Shown here piece after piece: positions 49,234-58,783 of a stretch of 64,000 bases of DNA. The notes under the pieces are model-generated. The model saw only the letters and a list, made by a program, of their open reading frames with translations. It had not been told where the DNA came from and did not search any database. Each line of letters begins with the position of its first letter. The first letter of the stretch is position 1. The position numbers and the translations under genes are program-made. This DNA comes from Pseudomonadota bacterium. Lineage in GTDB: Bacteria > Pseudomonadota > Gammaproteobacteria > Pseudomonadales > Moraxellaceae. The stretch spans positions 1 to 64,000 of the forward strand of contig JAJXWR010000002.1 of the NCBI GenBank assembly GCA_021781515.1, written 5' to 3'.

Positions 49234-50031
49234 GCGTCAGTGAAAGGCACAAGGAAGTCGCCGGCGTGAAGCATGCGGTGCATTGTTTTCAAGATGGAAC
49301 CAAGGATTGCCGCTAATCGACTCCTCCGCAATTCGCTATGCCTGCAGGTGAGAATCACATCCTTCCCTTCCAGCGCTTTGCGATAACTTGCAACGGTTTT
49401 GGCTTGTGGTCGAAGGACTAGTGGTTCCGGAACTGTTTTAATCCCTTTTAGATCAGGGATCGATTCCGACGGTAACGGTGCGAACTCAATCGCACACCGT
49501 TATTGATATCCAATCGAAGCCTCATGAATTGGACGGCACAACTTCGAGAAGAAGGAGCTTCAGTCTTTTTACCGAGCTCCTGCGCCGACAAAACCTCGAA
49601 TCATGACTCAGAACTGCCGACCAATCACCGGTTACAACGCCGTGCCAGCAACCTCGCATGAAAACAGGGAATCGCCTTGCGCACACTCGCGAGGCCAGCA
49701 GAGAGAATGGCGAGTAGAGAGATAAAAAACACCCAGAGAACGGCAACTATGGGGTGAGCATGTTCAAGAGGCATCCCCGAAACAGCGCCAAATCTGGCGT
49801 TTCGCAGGCAATAAAAAAGGCCGGAGAGGTATCCGGTCTTCGTTAATTGGTGATGCAATCGCCCCCTCACCTGCTGCTCCAACTTATTCTCTCAAAACAT
49901 GCGGATTCAAGTCAATGGGTTAGGATAATTTGTCCAATTCACACATCACAGCTTATAGAACCAAGAAGCTCAAAAACCCGTTGATCAGCAAGAATAGTAT
50001 TGCGGACTGGCAGGGCAACGGATTGTTCAAC
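49234..50031. other. Interval of about 800 bases without a recognisable gene
   Basis: The minus-strand reading contains YRKALEGKDVI and a 49625-49882 ORF with one hydrophobic stretch (IVAVLWVFFISLLAILSAGLA). Neither matches a family I know. The composition shifts abruptly at the end of the glycosyltransferase gene. The stretch looks like mobile-element debris and carries the terminator listed next. Confidence 0.35.
49814..49841 (-). terminator. Intrinsic terminator of the NTase-like cassette
   Basis: On the minus strand AAGACCGGA pairs with TCCGGCCTT around TACCTC with one internal mismatch, followed by a T-tract. It lies about 190 bases after the stop of the 314-residue gene. Confidence 0.65.
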
Positions 50032-50976
50032 TTACTGCGTACCGGCCTGACCTGCTTTCGCTCCATTATTCCACTGAGGCAAATCCAGTAACAAGTACCG
50101 TGGACGGCCATCACCAACACGGGTAACCATTGTTCGAATTTCTACTTGCTGATGAAGGTGCTGATTGATCAGATTAGCATCCTCAATGGCAGGTGACACC
50201 TTTCCAGCGACAACTTGACCTGTTCCAGTGATCTTGAATTCAAAGGTTCGCCGCTTCGGAAGAACACCTTGAAACTCTCCATGAAGCAGTTGCTCATCTT
50301 CGTGAAGGTTATCCTTGCTGATTCTTTCAAGACTCCGGCGAACCTGTCCGACATCAGTGAACCGGAATACTTGATTGCGATATTGCAAGGCACAAATAGC
50401 TTCGTTATCTGCCAGAGTACTAATGAAGGCTCGGACCTTGTCCAGTGCCCGCTGATTTAATTCAGACGCAGTGTCAGCAAGCAATTCATCGTTATCGTCG
50501 ATAGACCCCTGAAGCAAACTCTGAGTTCGCTCGATTGCGAGTTCTAGTGTCGTCTTTTCATCTATCGACAACTGCCCAGTGCGATATTCCTCAAATTCGA
50601 AACCGAACGAACCCATCGCTGTATTTGTAATCAGTAATTGATGCTGCTCCCTATTTGGAATAGGGCCTGTGGCCGCTAAACCACCGGAAAGCGAAGCAGC
50701 CACCGATGTCACGGTTTCGTTGAATGCACCAATAATCTTTATCCCAAAGTCTGCGAAGATTCCATAGCTGCCAACGACCGGACGTCCATTGAACGTTATG
50801 CGAGCACGTGCGGGTTCGCGCTCATTTATTTTCGCTTCAGAAATTCTGTGCTCGATCTCTTCCAATCTTGCAGTCAGACTGCCCAGATCAAGGACTTCGT
50901 CAATAGGTGTGCTCTCGATCATGCGCTGAAGAGCAGTTCGCTCGCCCAATAGCTGTACGAAATCTTGCCGAATCAT
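50032..50976 (-). CDS. Uncharacterised protein, partner of the DUF6932-like NTase
   Basis: The 314-residue protein has an N-terminal helical part (LLGERTALQRMIESTP, LTARLEEIEHRISEAKI) and a beta-rich middle (RITFNGRPVVGSYGIFADFGIKIIGAFNETV). A helical segment with two acid clusters and a C-terminal beta region (RTFEFKITGTGQVVAGKVSPAI) follow. I recognise no domain. Its start overlaps the stop of the upstream NTase-like gene as ATGA, so the products are probably made in a fixed ratio. Such tight pairing with an NTase is typical of toxin-antitoxin or phage-defence modules, but the role is an inference. Confidence 0.6.
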   Translation of the reverse strand: MIRQDFVQLLGERTALQRMIESTPIDEVLDLGSLTARLEEIEHRISEAKINEREPARARITFNGRPVVGSYGIFADFGIKIIGAFNETVTSVAASLSGGLAATGPIPNREQHQLLITNTAMGSFGFEFEEYRTGQLSIDEKTTLELAIERTQSLLQGSIDDNDELLADTASELNQRALDKVRAFISTLADNEAICALQYRNQVFRFTDVGQVRRSLERISKDNLHEDEQLLHGEFQGVLPKRRTFEFKITGTGQVVAGKVSPAIEDANLINQHLHQQVEIRTMVTRVGDGRPRYLLLDLPQWNNGAKAGQAGTQ

Positions 50977-51566
50977 ACAGGGACTCCTTGGCCGACCGAA
51001 TTGCCCAACTGTGCTCTTGCCAATGCCTCATTAACAGGTGCGAGATCAATCTGTACGTAGCCCTTCCATGCTTGGTTGCGCCGGTGACTCCACATGCTGT
51101 ACCAGTAGCTCGCTTGCCTCACCAATCGACTCGGAGCTTTGCCGAGATGTTCATAGTAAACATCAACAAAGTACGTATCCTTAAGTTCCTTATGCGAATC
51201 ACGACTAATCGGAAATAATTCTGGGAACGCCCGCTGGATATCCGTTTGGCTCTTGCCTGCAGGTAAATCGAAAAATGTCACAACATCAATATCATTTGGG
51301 GTGCGACCTTCGAGGATTTCAATGTTTTCAAGAAAACTCCCGTCCAACCACTGAAACCCACTAACCAATCCTGCGGTGTGGAGTGCAGCTCGATATTTCA
51401 AAAATCCCTCAAGAACTATTTTTCTTGGCGAGGTTTGCCCAAAGCGAAGGACAAAGTCCGTCAGCGAAACTGTGTATGGTGAACGTTCGGCAGAAGCTGG
51501 CAACTGCTCATCAATTGGAGGGATGAGGCCGAGTGAATTCCAAGACGGTAGCGCAACAGTATTCAT
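50973..51566 (-). CDS. DUF6932-like protein with nucleotidyltransferase-type motif
   Basis: The segment FQWLDGSFLENIE followed by TPNDIDVVTFFDLP reproduces the GS...D-x-D pattern of the pol-beta NTase fold, with the catalytic acids in PNDIDVV. The rest (YFVDVYYEHLG, VRQASYWYSMWSHRRNQAWKGYVQIDL) agrees with the family often called DUF6932. It is 197 residues long. It is the promoter-proximal gene of a two-gene cassette that has its own downstream terminator and sits in a mobile-looking region. It is an alternative to MNT-type antitoxins or to NTase defence proteins; the actual role is unknown. Confidence 0.65.
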   Translation of the reverse strand: MNTVALPSWNSLGLIPPIDEQLPASAERSPYTVSLTDFVLRFGQTSPRKIVLEGFLKYRAALHTAGLVSGFQWLDGSFLENIEILEGRTPNDIDVVTFFDLPAGKSQTDIQRAFPELFPISRDSHKELKDTYFVDVYYEHLGKAPSRLVRQASYWYSMWSHRRNQAWKGYVQIDLAPVNEALARAQLGNSVGQGVPV

Positions 51567-51973
51567 TTGGTTGGATTGACTCGATCCCTATTTTGCAACC
51601 ACGATTTCGTATTATACCCTGCGAGTTCTGATCTGAAAACAACGAAAAAATTCGCCACCGTATTCTCCACTCTCCGAATCAATACAGTTTACTCTACCTA
51701 CCGGTACTGTCAGGTTAACTTTTTCAGGTGCACTTTATCGGACGCTTACTCTGATCTTTCCTTGAGGCATCGACAAGTGAATGAACCGGTTTTAGCTGTC
51801 TGAATGTAACATTATGCACGGATGATTTCCGAGCAAATAGAGAAAAATCCACTAGGGATCAGGAAATCTGAGATTGGTTCAAATTCCGTGATATTGCACA
51901 CGCCTATGCGTGTCAGCGCACTTTGCGAGTCTTTTTTTGAGCGTTGAGGTTGATTGTTTTTATTTCTATAGGA
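51567..51973. other. Intergenic AT-rich segment with one inverted repeat
   Basis: No gene is recognisable. A 6-bp inverted repeat ACACGC-ctat-GCGTGT lies at 51898-51913, followed on the plus strand by a CGCA/TGCG mini-hairpin with a T7 tract. It may serve as a boundary between the NTase cassette and the acyl cluster. Confidence 0.4.
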
Positions 51974-52447
51974 TTATCGAATCGATACAGGCAAAAACTG
52001 CTCCAGGATATCAGGAATGGTGATCAGCATATCTGCCTCACAAGCGATCTCACCGTTCACTAAACCAACACCATTGCCTTTACATATCCCCCTTTTCCAG
52101 GAAATGACTTCAGTCTTAATATCAAGGCGGTGGCCCGGTAACACTTCTTTACGAAAGCGTATTGTATGTTGTAACGCATGTGTAACTTTCCCTTTCAAGC
52201 CAGGCAGCGTTGTAATAGCTACGGTCAACATTTGCGCCATCGCTTCGAGCTGCAAAACACCCGGCATATTGGGATGACCCGGAAAATGCATTGGGAAATA
52301 CCATTCATTCAGAGACAGATTTTTATATCCATGCGCATAACGCCCAGGTAAAACCGCTTCAACATAATCAATCATCAAAAACGGATAACGATTAGGCTGA
52401 AATTCCTGCAGTTGTTGACCATTTAAACTAAATACACCCTCTGCCAT
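51974..52447 (-). CDS. FabZ-like 3-hydroxyacyl-ACP dehydratase (hot-dog fold)
   Basis: The 157-residue protein has the hot-dog dehydratase signature RYPFLMIDYVEAVLPGR and the active-site region FPMHFPGHPNMPGVLQLEAMAQ, with the catalytic His of FabZ. It differs enough from housekeeping FabZ that it is probably a paralogue specialised for the cluster product. It lies 11 bases after the LuxC-like gene, with GAGG before the ATG. It would dehydrate a 3-hydroxyacyl-ACP. It is the last gene of the ACP operon. Confidence 0.85.
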   Translation of the reverse strand: MAEGVFSLNGQQLQEFQPNRYPFLMIDYVEAVLPGRYAHGYKNLSLNEWYFPMHFPGHPNMPGVLQLEAMAQMLTVAITTLPGLKGKVTHALQHTIRFRKEVLPGHRLDIKTEVISWKRGICKGNGVGLVNGEIACEADMLITIPDILEQFLPVSIR

Positions 52448-52458
52448 TTTTAACCTCG

Positions 52459-53679
52459 CTAACGAATATCAACCACCCGGGACAGTTCTGAAATCAACAA
52501 ATAGCCATCCCACACCAGATCCATATCAAGCGCCGAGCCTATCGATACAATTCGATCAATACCAACCACTCGATGTTTGAGCAGAATGTTGCGCCAAAAA
52601 TCATGACTGTAGCCAAAACAGGTCAATGTTTGAACCCGTGTTGTCACAGACTTTAATATCGAAACCAGTTGATCTTCATCAGCCATACATTCATAGAAAT
52701 AACCATAACGTCCTCTAAGCTCCACCCATCGTATCGGTAATTGACGCAGTTGCGCCCTAAAAACCAGAGGTTCATCATACCAATCTACTGAATCAAGCTC
52801 ATCCAGTAATACGGCATCCTTGCACGCCTGAAGTAATTTTTCTGAACCATGCAAAGGTTCACGAGGATAGCGCCGTAAAACAACAACTTTCAACGCATTC
52901 CAGAAATATTGCTGCGCATCGGCAATCAATGCTTGGCTCGAACCCGTCCAACAGATCACATGCGGTGATGAGCAAGCATTCTGATCCATCAAATAGGTAT
53001 CATTATAAAAACCTTCCGCAATCCGAGCCAGTGACTCTTGATCTTGAAGAAGCAGGGAATCTGCATGCACAACACAAAAGGAAGTTCGATCAGCAAAATG
53101 GATTTCACGAGCACGAACAGGGATCGGAAATTGACGAAAGCTTTGAATCGTATCATCCCCCCCCCAAACAATACGAGCATCGCAGAGGTCGGATAATCTA
53201 CGATTGATCGTTGCATCATGAGCATATTGAATACAGAGAATTCTTGAACGTAATGGAATAAAAACAGCCTGACAAAGCAGATCATTCAAAATTTCACAAG
53301 CCAGGTTCAACTGAGCAAAAAACGTTGAGGGCAATCGAACAACATTAGCATTCCCCGCAAGAAGCCCAAAAGCAAGCGAGTACAAACTATTAACAGGTAC
53401 ATTGCCTGGCGTGACATGAAACACTAACCCAAGACCTAGGCGAAGCAAGGAATCCTGATATTGTTTTTGTAAACGCTGAAGATTCGCACGACGCAGCCAA
53501 AATGCAAACGTTACCAGATCGGGATAACGCTTTGCTGATAAACTCTGCATAATCTGTTGGGAAAAGCATTCCAAAAACAAGCAGACAATTGCATCAAAGG
53601 GTACGGAAATACCGGGCTCATCAAGAACAGCGATATCGCCGCAAAGAATCGTTATGGCGTCAAAAGGTAGCATGGACAT
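52459..53679 (-). CDS. LuxC-like acyl-CoA/acyl-ACP reductase
   Basis: The 406-residue protein resembles the LuxC family (PF05893), which reduces activated acyl groups to aldehydes with NADPH. The cofactor-side motif VFHVTPGNVPVNSLYSLAFGLLAGNANVVRLPS and the segment with catalytic Cys (YLMDQNACSSPHVICW) are visible. The start at ATG 53679 has GAGG upstream and lies inside the 3' end of the LuxE-like gene. In luminous bacteria LuxC works with LuxE and LuxD. Here there are no luxA, luxB or luxD genes, so the aldehyde serves another purpose. Confidence 0.88.
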   Translation of the reverse strand: MSMLPFDAITILCGDIAVLDEPGISVPFDAIVCLFLECFSQQIMQSLSAKRYPDLVTFAFWLRRANLQRLQKQYQDSLLRLGLGLVFHVTPGNVPVNSLYSLAFGLLAGNANVVRLPSTFFAQLNLACEILNDLLCQAVFIPLRSRILCIQYAHDATINRRLSDLCDARIVWGGDDTIQSFRQFPIPVRAREIHFADRTSFCVVHADSLLLQDQESLARIAEGFYNDTYLMDQNACSSPHVICWTGSSQALIADAQQYFWNALKVVVLRRYPREPLHGSEKLLQACKDAVLLDELDSVDWYDEPLVFRAQLRQLPIRWVELRGRYGYFYECMADEDQLVSILKSVTTRVQTLTCFGYSHDFWRNILLKHRVVGIDRIVSIGSALDMDLVWDGYLLISELSRVVDIR

Positions 53680-54754
53680 CACTACACCCTCGCAACTCAG
53701 CTCTAGGGACACGGCCAAGAACCTGAAAGTAGGTTCCCTTTAATCCACAGGAACAGTCATCTTCACCAACGATGCAACCTAAGTCTTCAGTAAGAATTGC
53801 GAAACCTGGATAACTGCGCGGCAACAAGGATATCAGTTGAATAAGTCCCGTGCCTCCTTTTGGCAATATCGAAAAGTCTTGATCATTGCGAATGAGAATT
53901 TCTGAAAAACTTGAAGCATGTAAATATCCTTCATGGCATTCAACAAAAATCGAACCCGTTTGTTCAACCATTCCGTAGTAGTTATGAATAGAGTGTAATC
54001 CTGTCAGTTCACGCAATACTTCCTTAAACTGCCTATGTTCTACCGCTTCATCCTGCATTTTTTTCCAACCACCACCATGCAAAAGAATGCCTTGATTCAT
54101 CGAAACCCTCAGACCTTGCTTAAGCATTGGCTGAACCCAGTATTTCCATATCATAAAAGTAAAACCAAATAAAAAAATCCTCTGCCCCTCATATTTCTTA
54201 AGAAAGCGCTGTACACGATCGAAAGACAACTTCATATCCGCATCCAATGCAAACTCAATCGGCCGACCAAAAAGTTGAAACCCCCGAATAGCCGCTGCTC
54301 GGGCAGAAAACATGTGCGGATTTTCCAGGACATCTGCCGAATCAATGATCAACATGGGTAAACGGCTTTTACCAATCAATGCGCCCATGATATGATTCAG
54401 AACCTTAGTTTGCAGCAACGCCGTTTCTCGATCGAGAAAAATTTTTGACACTTGCTGGCCTGTGGTTCCAGAAGAGGTCATCGTCTTGACAATCTGTCCA
54501 CGGTCAATGCTCATAAGTTCCATTTCTTTGAACATGCGTACGGGGATAAATGGAATCCGCTCCAATGTTGCCGCATCAAACGATGCATCTGTAAATACTT
54601 TATCCACAACCAGACGATAAGCACGACATGCCAACATATGATGTGCATGCAACTCCTGACAAACCGCAGTCATTATCTGACGCTTTTCTTGTCGACCTAG
54701 TGCAAAGGCTGGCAGCGAAAAAAGAGGCGACCAATCTATTGGATTCGTGTTCAT
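53660..54754 (-). CDS. LuxE-like acyl-protein synthetase
   Basis: The 364-residue protein has the LuxE/PF04443 start (DWSPLFSLPAFALGRQEKRQIM) and the nucleotide-binding stretch VKTMTSSGTTGQQVSKIFLD, the family version of the AMP-binding P-loop. LuxE activates a fatty acid as acyl-AMP and transfers it to a Cys, then to LuxC. The start overlaps the ligase stop as TGATG, preceded by AGGAG. In this context it probably hands an acyl group from the ACP pathway to the LuxC-like reductase. Confidence 0.88.
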   Translation of the reverse strand: MNTNPIDWSPLFSLPAFALGRQEKRQIMTAVCQELHAHHMLACRAYRLVVDKVFTDASFDAATLERIPFIPVRMFKEMELMSIDRGQIVKTMTSSGTTGQQVSKIFLDRETALLQTKVLNHIMGALIGKSRLPMLIIDSADVLENPHMFSARAAAIRGFQLFGRPIEFALDADMKLSFDRVQRFLKKYEGQRIFLFGFTFMIWKYWVQPMLKQGLRVSMNQGILLHGGGWKKMQDEAVEHRQFKEVLRELTGLHSIHNYYGMVEQTGSIFVECHEGYLHASSFSEILIRNDQDFSILPKGGTGLIQLISLLPRSYPGFAILTEDLGCIVGEDDCSCGLKGTYFQVLGRVPRAELRGCSDVHATF

Positions 54755-56196
54755 CAGCTCCTATCCGTGCTTAATTCTGCATAAAGAATCTTTCCGGACT
54801 CATTCCGTGGAATAGCATTAATGTGAATTACCTGAAAAACCGAGTTATGGATAGCGAGATGTTCTGCAACGTTAATCAGCATCTGTCTATGTTCATGCGC
54901 CAACGCCGTCGTATAAATCTGAATCTGATTATCATTGCCCACAGTAGCACATTCATATCCTAGAGAACCCAGGAGCGCATCAATATCCGCAAGATTAATT
55001 CGGTTACCAAAAATTTTAACAAATCTTTTTTTGCGACCGACAATAAAATAAAAGCCATCCTCGTCTCGATAAGCCATATCCCCCGTTCTCAGGTGACCTA
55101 GGTTAAGATCCGGGAGATTGAGATCGTCAACACTTGCTGCCGTGCCTAGTGAGACATTCGCTCCAGAATAACAAAGTTCGCCCTTAACATGCGCACTCTC
55201 AATACAATGCCCTTCTTCATCTTCAAGCCAGAAACTTCCACCTGGTATAGCCAAACCGATACTACCAGCCTTTGTTAAAACAGCATCACACGGCAAAACA
55301 GCCATACGTGCAGTCGCTTCAACTTGACCGTACATGCAGTAGAAGCGAATATTCCGATCCCGACACAACAAGGCAAATTTTTTTACCAAATCAATGTGCA
55401 GAGCCCCTCCCGCCTGGGTCATCACACGCAAAGAAGGAAGCGTCATTCGCTCAAAGCGTAATCGATCTAACATCTCATAGGTATAGGGCACTCCGGCAAA
55501 GGAAGTCACTGCTGCATTTTTCATAAGTGCCCAAAAAGATTTTTCCATGAGCGAAGCTTCATTTAAGACAATCGAACAACCCTGACTTAAATGAGTATTC
55601 AAAACAGACAAACCATAAGTATAGTGCATGGGTAAGGTTGTGACAGGACGATCCGAAGGCTGAATATTCAGAATATCGCAAATGGCAGCCGTATTGGCAT
55701 GGAGATTCTCGTATGACTGTCTCACAAATACGGGACTGCCTGTGCTGCCTGAGGTGGTCATTAACAAGGCCAGTTCTTCGGCGATTGGGTAGCTTGCCAC
55801 TTCCTCTGAAACCAACAATTGATAGCCATGAATCCCCACAGATAACCTATGAAATCCATGAGGACAATCATTACTATCAGGCAGCCATATATACTTTGGT
55901 CTATATGCAAAGAGCAATCGAAAAAAATACTCTTTTTGAATCCTGTCGCTTAATAAAACAGGAACACAACGAGCACGTAGAGCTGCAATATAACCAATGA
56001 CTGAAGCTATTGAGTTACGGCATGATAAAAATACCAGAGTTCTTTTAGAAAGGACATTTTTCAAGCTGTCAGAAAGGTGCAATAATTGTCTATAGGTTAT
56101 ATTTTCTACACCATCCAATAACGCAATTCTTGCATCAAACTTATCTAACTCATCAAAAAAAAAAGAACCGCTAAAATTACTCATTGATAAAAACAT
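54754..56196 (-). CDS. AMP-dependent synthetase/ligase of the ANL superfamily
   Basis: The protein has the ANL motifs LLMTTSGSTGSPVFVRQSYENLHAN (P-loop) and RVMTQAGGALHIDL, then YGQVEATARMA, HLRTGDMAYRDEDGFYFIVGRKKRFVKIFGNRI (hinge) and a C-terminal PRNESGKILY with the catalytic Lys. It likely activates a carboxylic acid and loads it onto the adjacent acyl carrier protein. Start choices are ATG 56196, with AGGA six to seven bases upstream, or ATG 56184; both overlap the ACP gene. The substrate-pocket residues are not assigned. Confidence 0.88.
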   Translation of the reverse strand: MFLSMSNFSGSFFFDELDKFDARIALLDGVENITYRQLLHLSDSLKNVLSKRTLVFLSCRNSIASVIGYIAALRARCVPVLLSDRIQKEYFFRLLFAYRPKYIWLPDSNDCPHGFHRLSVGIHGYQLLVSEEVASYPIAEELALLMTTSGSTGSPVFVRQSYENLHANTAAICDILNIQPSDRPVTTLPMHYTYGLSVLNTHLSQGCSIVLNEASLMEKSFWALMKNAAVTSFAGVPYTYEMLDRLRFERMTLPSLRVMTQAGGALHIDLVKKFALLCRDRNIRFYCMYGQVEATARMAVLPCDAVLTKAGSIGLAIPGGSFWLEDEEGHCIESAHVKGELCYSGANVSLGTAASVDDLNLPDLNLGHLRTGDMAYRDEDGFYFIVGRKKRFVKIFGNRINLADIDALLGSLGYECATVGNDNQIQIYTTALAHEHRQMLINVAEHLAIHNSVFQVIHINAIPRNESGKILYAELSTDRS

Positions 56197-56425
56197 TATA
56201 TTTCCTGAGTATATCAATGCCTTTTGTATAAGAACCAAAATCTACAATATCGTCAGTTTCAAGCACAATATTAAAAGAGTCTTCAATTGCTGTAATCATC
56301 CCCATATGGCCCACAGAATCCCACTGAGGAACACATTGATACACAAACTGATCCGTGAGTTGTTCCTGGCCAACTCCAAAACAATCCATAAAAACACGGT
56401 TGTAAACCTGTAATTTATTCATCAT
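56177..56425 (-). CDS. Acyl carrier protein
   Basis: The 82-residue product has the phosphopantetheine site WDSVGHMGMITAIEDSFNI, with Ser in DSVGHM, and the helical ACP frame with an acidic composition. It is distinct from housekeeping AcpP (usual DSLDTVE). It is the first gene of a five-gene operon with the ligase, LuxE-, LuxC- and FabZ-like genes. Either of two adjacent ATGs (56425, 56422) may be the start. No dedicated phosphopantetheinyl transferase is nearby. Confidence 0.9.
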   Translation of the reverse strand: MMNKLQVYNRVFMDCFGVGQEQLTDQFVYQCVPQWDSVGHMGMITAIEDSFNIVLETDDIVDFGSYTKGIDILRKYNVFINE

Positions 56426-56960
56426 GTTTCCTTATGATTTATTTACAAAATAACCCGTTTATCCATACCAGCCCTCATTGGTCGCCCAGGGCAATCATAC
56501 CAAGATGTCTATCATGTAAGGATTTAAACTCTTCCAACCCATTGAGTCAATTCCAATTGACATCCATTCTTCAATCTATGCCCCCATGCCTGCATAGCAA
56601 ATATTTCCTATTTTAACCTCAGTAATAGAATTACATGTAAACACTAGATTCTCATCAAGATAATTGCGATCCGTAACGACAACATGCGTCGTTATGGCAC
56701 ACCATTGACTCAATTAATCTAAAATAAAGTAATACTAACCAGCATAAAAGACAGACAATATTCATTTTTGCCTGATCTTGACTGCATCGCCTTAATATTT
56801 TTCAGAGTGCCTGTGCAAAAAATATTGTGCAAATATTCAAAATCAAAATAATAAAATTCACTCAAACAACCAGAAACATTTGTTTCAACACAAACCGACT
56901 CAATAATATTTATAATAATTTCAAAAACAATTTTACCTAACAGAAGAAATGGTCGTCAAA
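56426..56960. other. AT-rich intergenic region between the acyl and transketolase operons
   Basis: No gene is recognisable; ORF 56434-56616 lacks support. The region is the likely promoter area of the ACP operon (minus strand). I see no sigma-54-type motif with GG-N10-GC spacing here. Confidence 0.4.
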
Positions 56961-57956
56961 TCAAGACAGTACCGTATTCGTTTTACTACCATCCAGAAAG
57001 CTCAGCACAGCACTTCCAATCCCACTACCTACTAAACCATAATATTCAAGCAAATACCGATAATCCGCAGTAACACCATACTGATCAGGCAACCCCAATC
57101 TGAGTAATGGTGGGGCCGCAGCATACAGGGATCGATGCTCTGCAACAGCGCTTCCAAGTCCGCCAATCACGCTATGCTCCTCCACAGTCACTACAAGCTT
57201 TGAATGAGAATAACACTGTTCTAGTGCGTTACCATCTAATGGCTTTACTGTATGCATATTCCAAACTGAAACAGACACATTTTTCTCTTCAAGCAACTTT
57301 GCCGCAAGCAGTGCTTCATGCACCATGGAACCATGTGCAATAATAGAAACATCCGTACCTGTCCTTAGTTGTATGGCTTGACCAATGCTGAAATCATAAT
57401 CTGCACTATAGACGATTGGTGTATTGATGCTACCTGTCAAGCGAATATACACAGGCCCTTCGTGCGCAGCCGCTGCATAAACCACTTTCAGGATTTCAGC
57501 ACAGTCAGCTGGTGCAATCACCGTCAGATTAGGGATTGAACGTATGACGGCCAAATCTTCAGTCCCATAATGCGAGTTTCCAAGAAAACCCATGGCCAGG
57601 CCGGAGCCAATAGCAACCGCCTTGACATTCATCTGCATATAACCCATGTTCATACGAATCTGTTCACAGGCGCGCATCGCAATAAATGGGGCAAATGAAG
57701 TTGCAAATGGGACGAAACCTTCCTTAGCCAATCCCGCCGCCACACCGATCATATTCTGCTCGGCAATTCCTGTGTTTATAAACTGTTCAGGATAGGCCGC
57801 AGCAAACCGGTCTAACCCTGAGGACTTACCCAGATCTGCTGATAACACCATCAAATTGGATAAATTTTCTGCCAATGCCAGAATGGACTGTCCAAACATC
57901 GCCCGCGAACCCAAGCGAGACCACTGTCGCACACTGCTTGGGTTTATGTCGAGCAT
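56961..57956 (-). CDS. Transketolase C-terminal subunit
   Basis: The 331-residue protein is the pyrimidine-binding plus C-terminal domain of a split transketolase. GIAEQNMIGVAAGLAKEGFVPFATSFAPF supplies the catalytic Glu region. FLGNSHYGTEDLAVIRSIPNLTVIAPADCAEI and the C-terminal VTVEEHSVIGGLGSAVAEH are also typical. It pairs with the N-terminal subunit encoded immediately upstream, whose stop overlaps its start by 13 bases. Split transketolases are frequent in glycan and secondary-metabolite clusters. Substrates are unknown. Confidence 0.9.
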   Translation of the reverse strand: MLDINPSSVRQWSRLGSRAMFGQSILALAENLSNLMVLSADLGKSSGLDRFAAAYPEQFINTGIAEQNMIGVAAGLAKEGFVPFATSFAPFIAMRACEQIRMNMGYMQMNVKAVAIGSGLAMGFLGNSHYGTEDLAVIRSIPNLTVIAPADCAEILKVVYAAAAHEGPVYIRLTGSINTPIVYSADYDFSIGQAIQLRTGTDVSIIAHGSMVHEALLAAKLLEEKNVSVSVWNMHTVKPLDGNALEQCYSHSKLVVTVEEHSVIGGLGSAVAEHRSLYAAAPPLLRLGLPDQYGVTADYRYLLEYYGLVGSGIGSAVLSFLDGSKTNTVLS

Positions 57957-58774
57957 GAGGTTTTTCCATCTAATTCCATCACAGCCTGTTCATACCAATT
58001 TTTGGTCAACCGAGCATGATGCCAATCATTATTGTTCTCCATAAATGAAATTCCTTTTCCCTTAACAGTGCGTGCGATCACCACATGTGGCTGATCTGCC
58101 AATGTACATGAACAAAATGCCTGATACAAATTATCAATGTCGTGACCATCCACTTCCTGGACGTGCCAACCAAATTGTCGCCACCGATCGGCCATGTTTT
58201 TCAAATTAATGACACGTTCGGTTTTGCCGTCGCTTTGATAGCCATTCATATCAACAATGGCCGTTAAATTATCGAGTTGGTATTGAGCTGCAAGCATCAT
58301 TGCCTCCCATACCGCTCCCTCGTTACACTCACCATCGCCCAGCAAAACATAAATATGGTACGCTTGCCTGTGGCGTTTTGCCGCCAGTGCCACGCCAACG
58401 GCCATTGAAAGCCCATGCCCCAGACTGCCATTTGAGGACTCAATACCAAACTCCATATTCATCACGGGATGAGCGATTAGATCACTTTCATTCTGTAAAA
58501 ATGTCTTGAGTTTTTCAGCCGAGATAAAGCCCACTGCATGCAAGGCAGAAAAGTACCCCAAAACTCCGTGCCCCTTGCTCAAAATATATCGATCACGATC
58601 TGTCCAGCGTGGGTTTTTCGGATCCAGCCGCATAATAGCGCCAAAGAGAATCGCATTAATTTCAACCATCGATAATCCGCCACCCAAATGCGCACTCATG
58701 TTGCATTGATGGCTCATCTCGATAATCATGCGTCGCATCCGCAAAGCAAATGCCCTGATTTTTTGTGCATCCAT
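57944..58774 (-). CDS. Transketolase N-terminal subunit
   Basis: The 276-residue protein is the thiamine diphosphate (PP) domain: SKGHGVLGYFSALHAVG, SNGSLGHGLSMAVGVALAAK, and the Mg/ThDP motif LLGDGECNEGAVWEAMMLAAQYQLDNLTAIVDMN. With the downstream subunit it would move a two-carbon ketol unit between sugars or to another acceptor. AAGGAA precedes the start. Confidence 0.92.
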   Translation of the reverse strand: MDAQKIRAFALRMRRMIIEMSHQCNMSAHLGGGLSMVEINAILFGAIMRLDPKNPRWTDRDRYILSKGHGVLGYFSALHAVGFISAEKLKTFLQNESDLIAHPVMNMEFGIESSNGSLGHGLSMAVGVALAAKRHRQAYHIYVLLGDGECNEGAVWEAMMLAAQYQLDNLTAIVDMNGYQSDGKTERVINLKNMADRWRQFGWHVQEVDGHDIDNLYQAFCSCTLADQPHVVIARTVKGKGISFMENNNDWHHARLTKNWYEQAVMELDGKTSCST

Positions 58775-58783
58775 CGCTATTCC

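Noticed and set aside
49420-49520. tRNA-like or attachment-site sequence near ttttaatcccttttagatcagggatcg
   Set aside because: No cloverleaf or acceptor pairing could be drawn.
49625-49882. Small membrane protein gene on the minus strand
   Set aside because: One hydrophobic stretch but no ribosome-binding site, no family match and overlap with the terminator of the neighbouring cassette.
51974-56425. Bioluminescence (lux) operon
   Set aside because: LuxC- and LuxE-like genes are present but there is no luxA, luxB, luxD or luxG homologue, and an ACP and AMP ligase replace the thioesterase.
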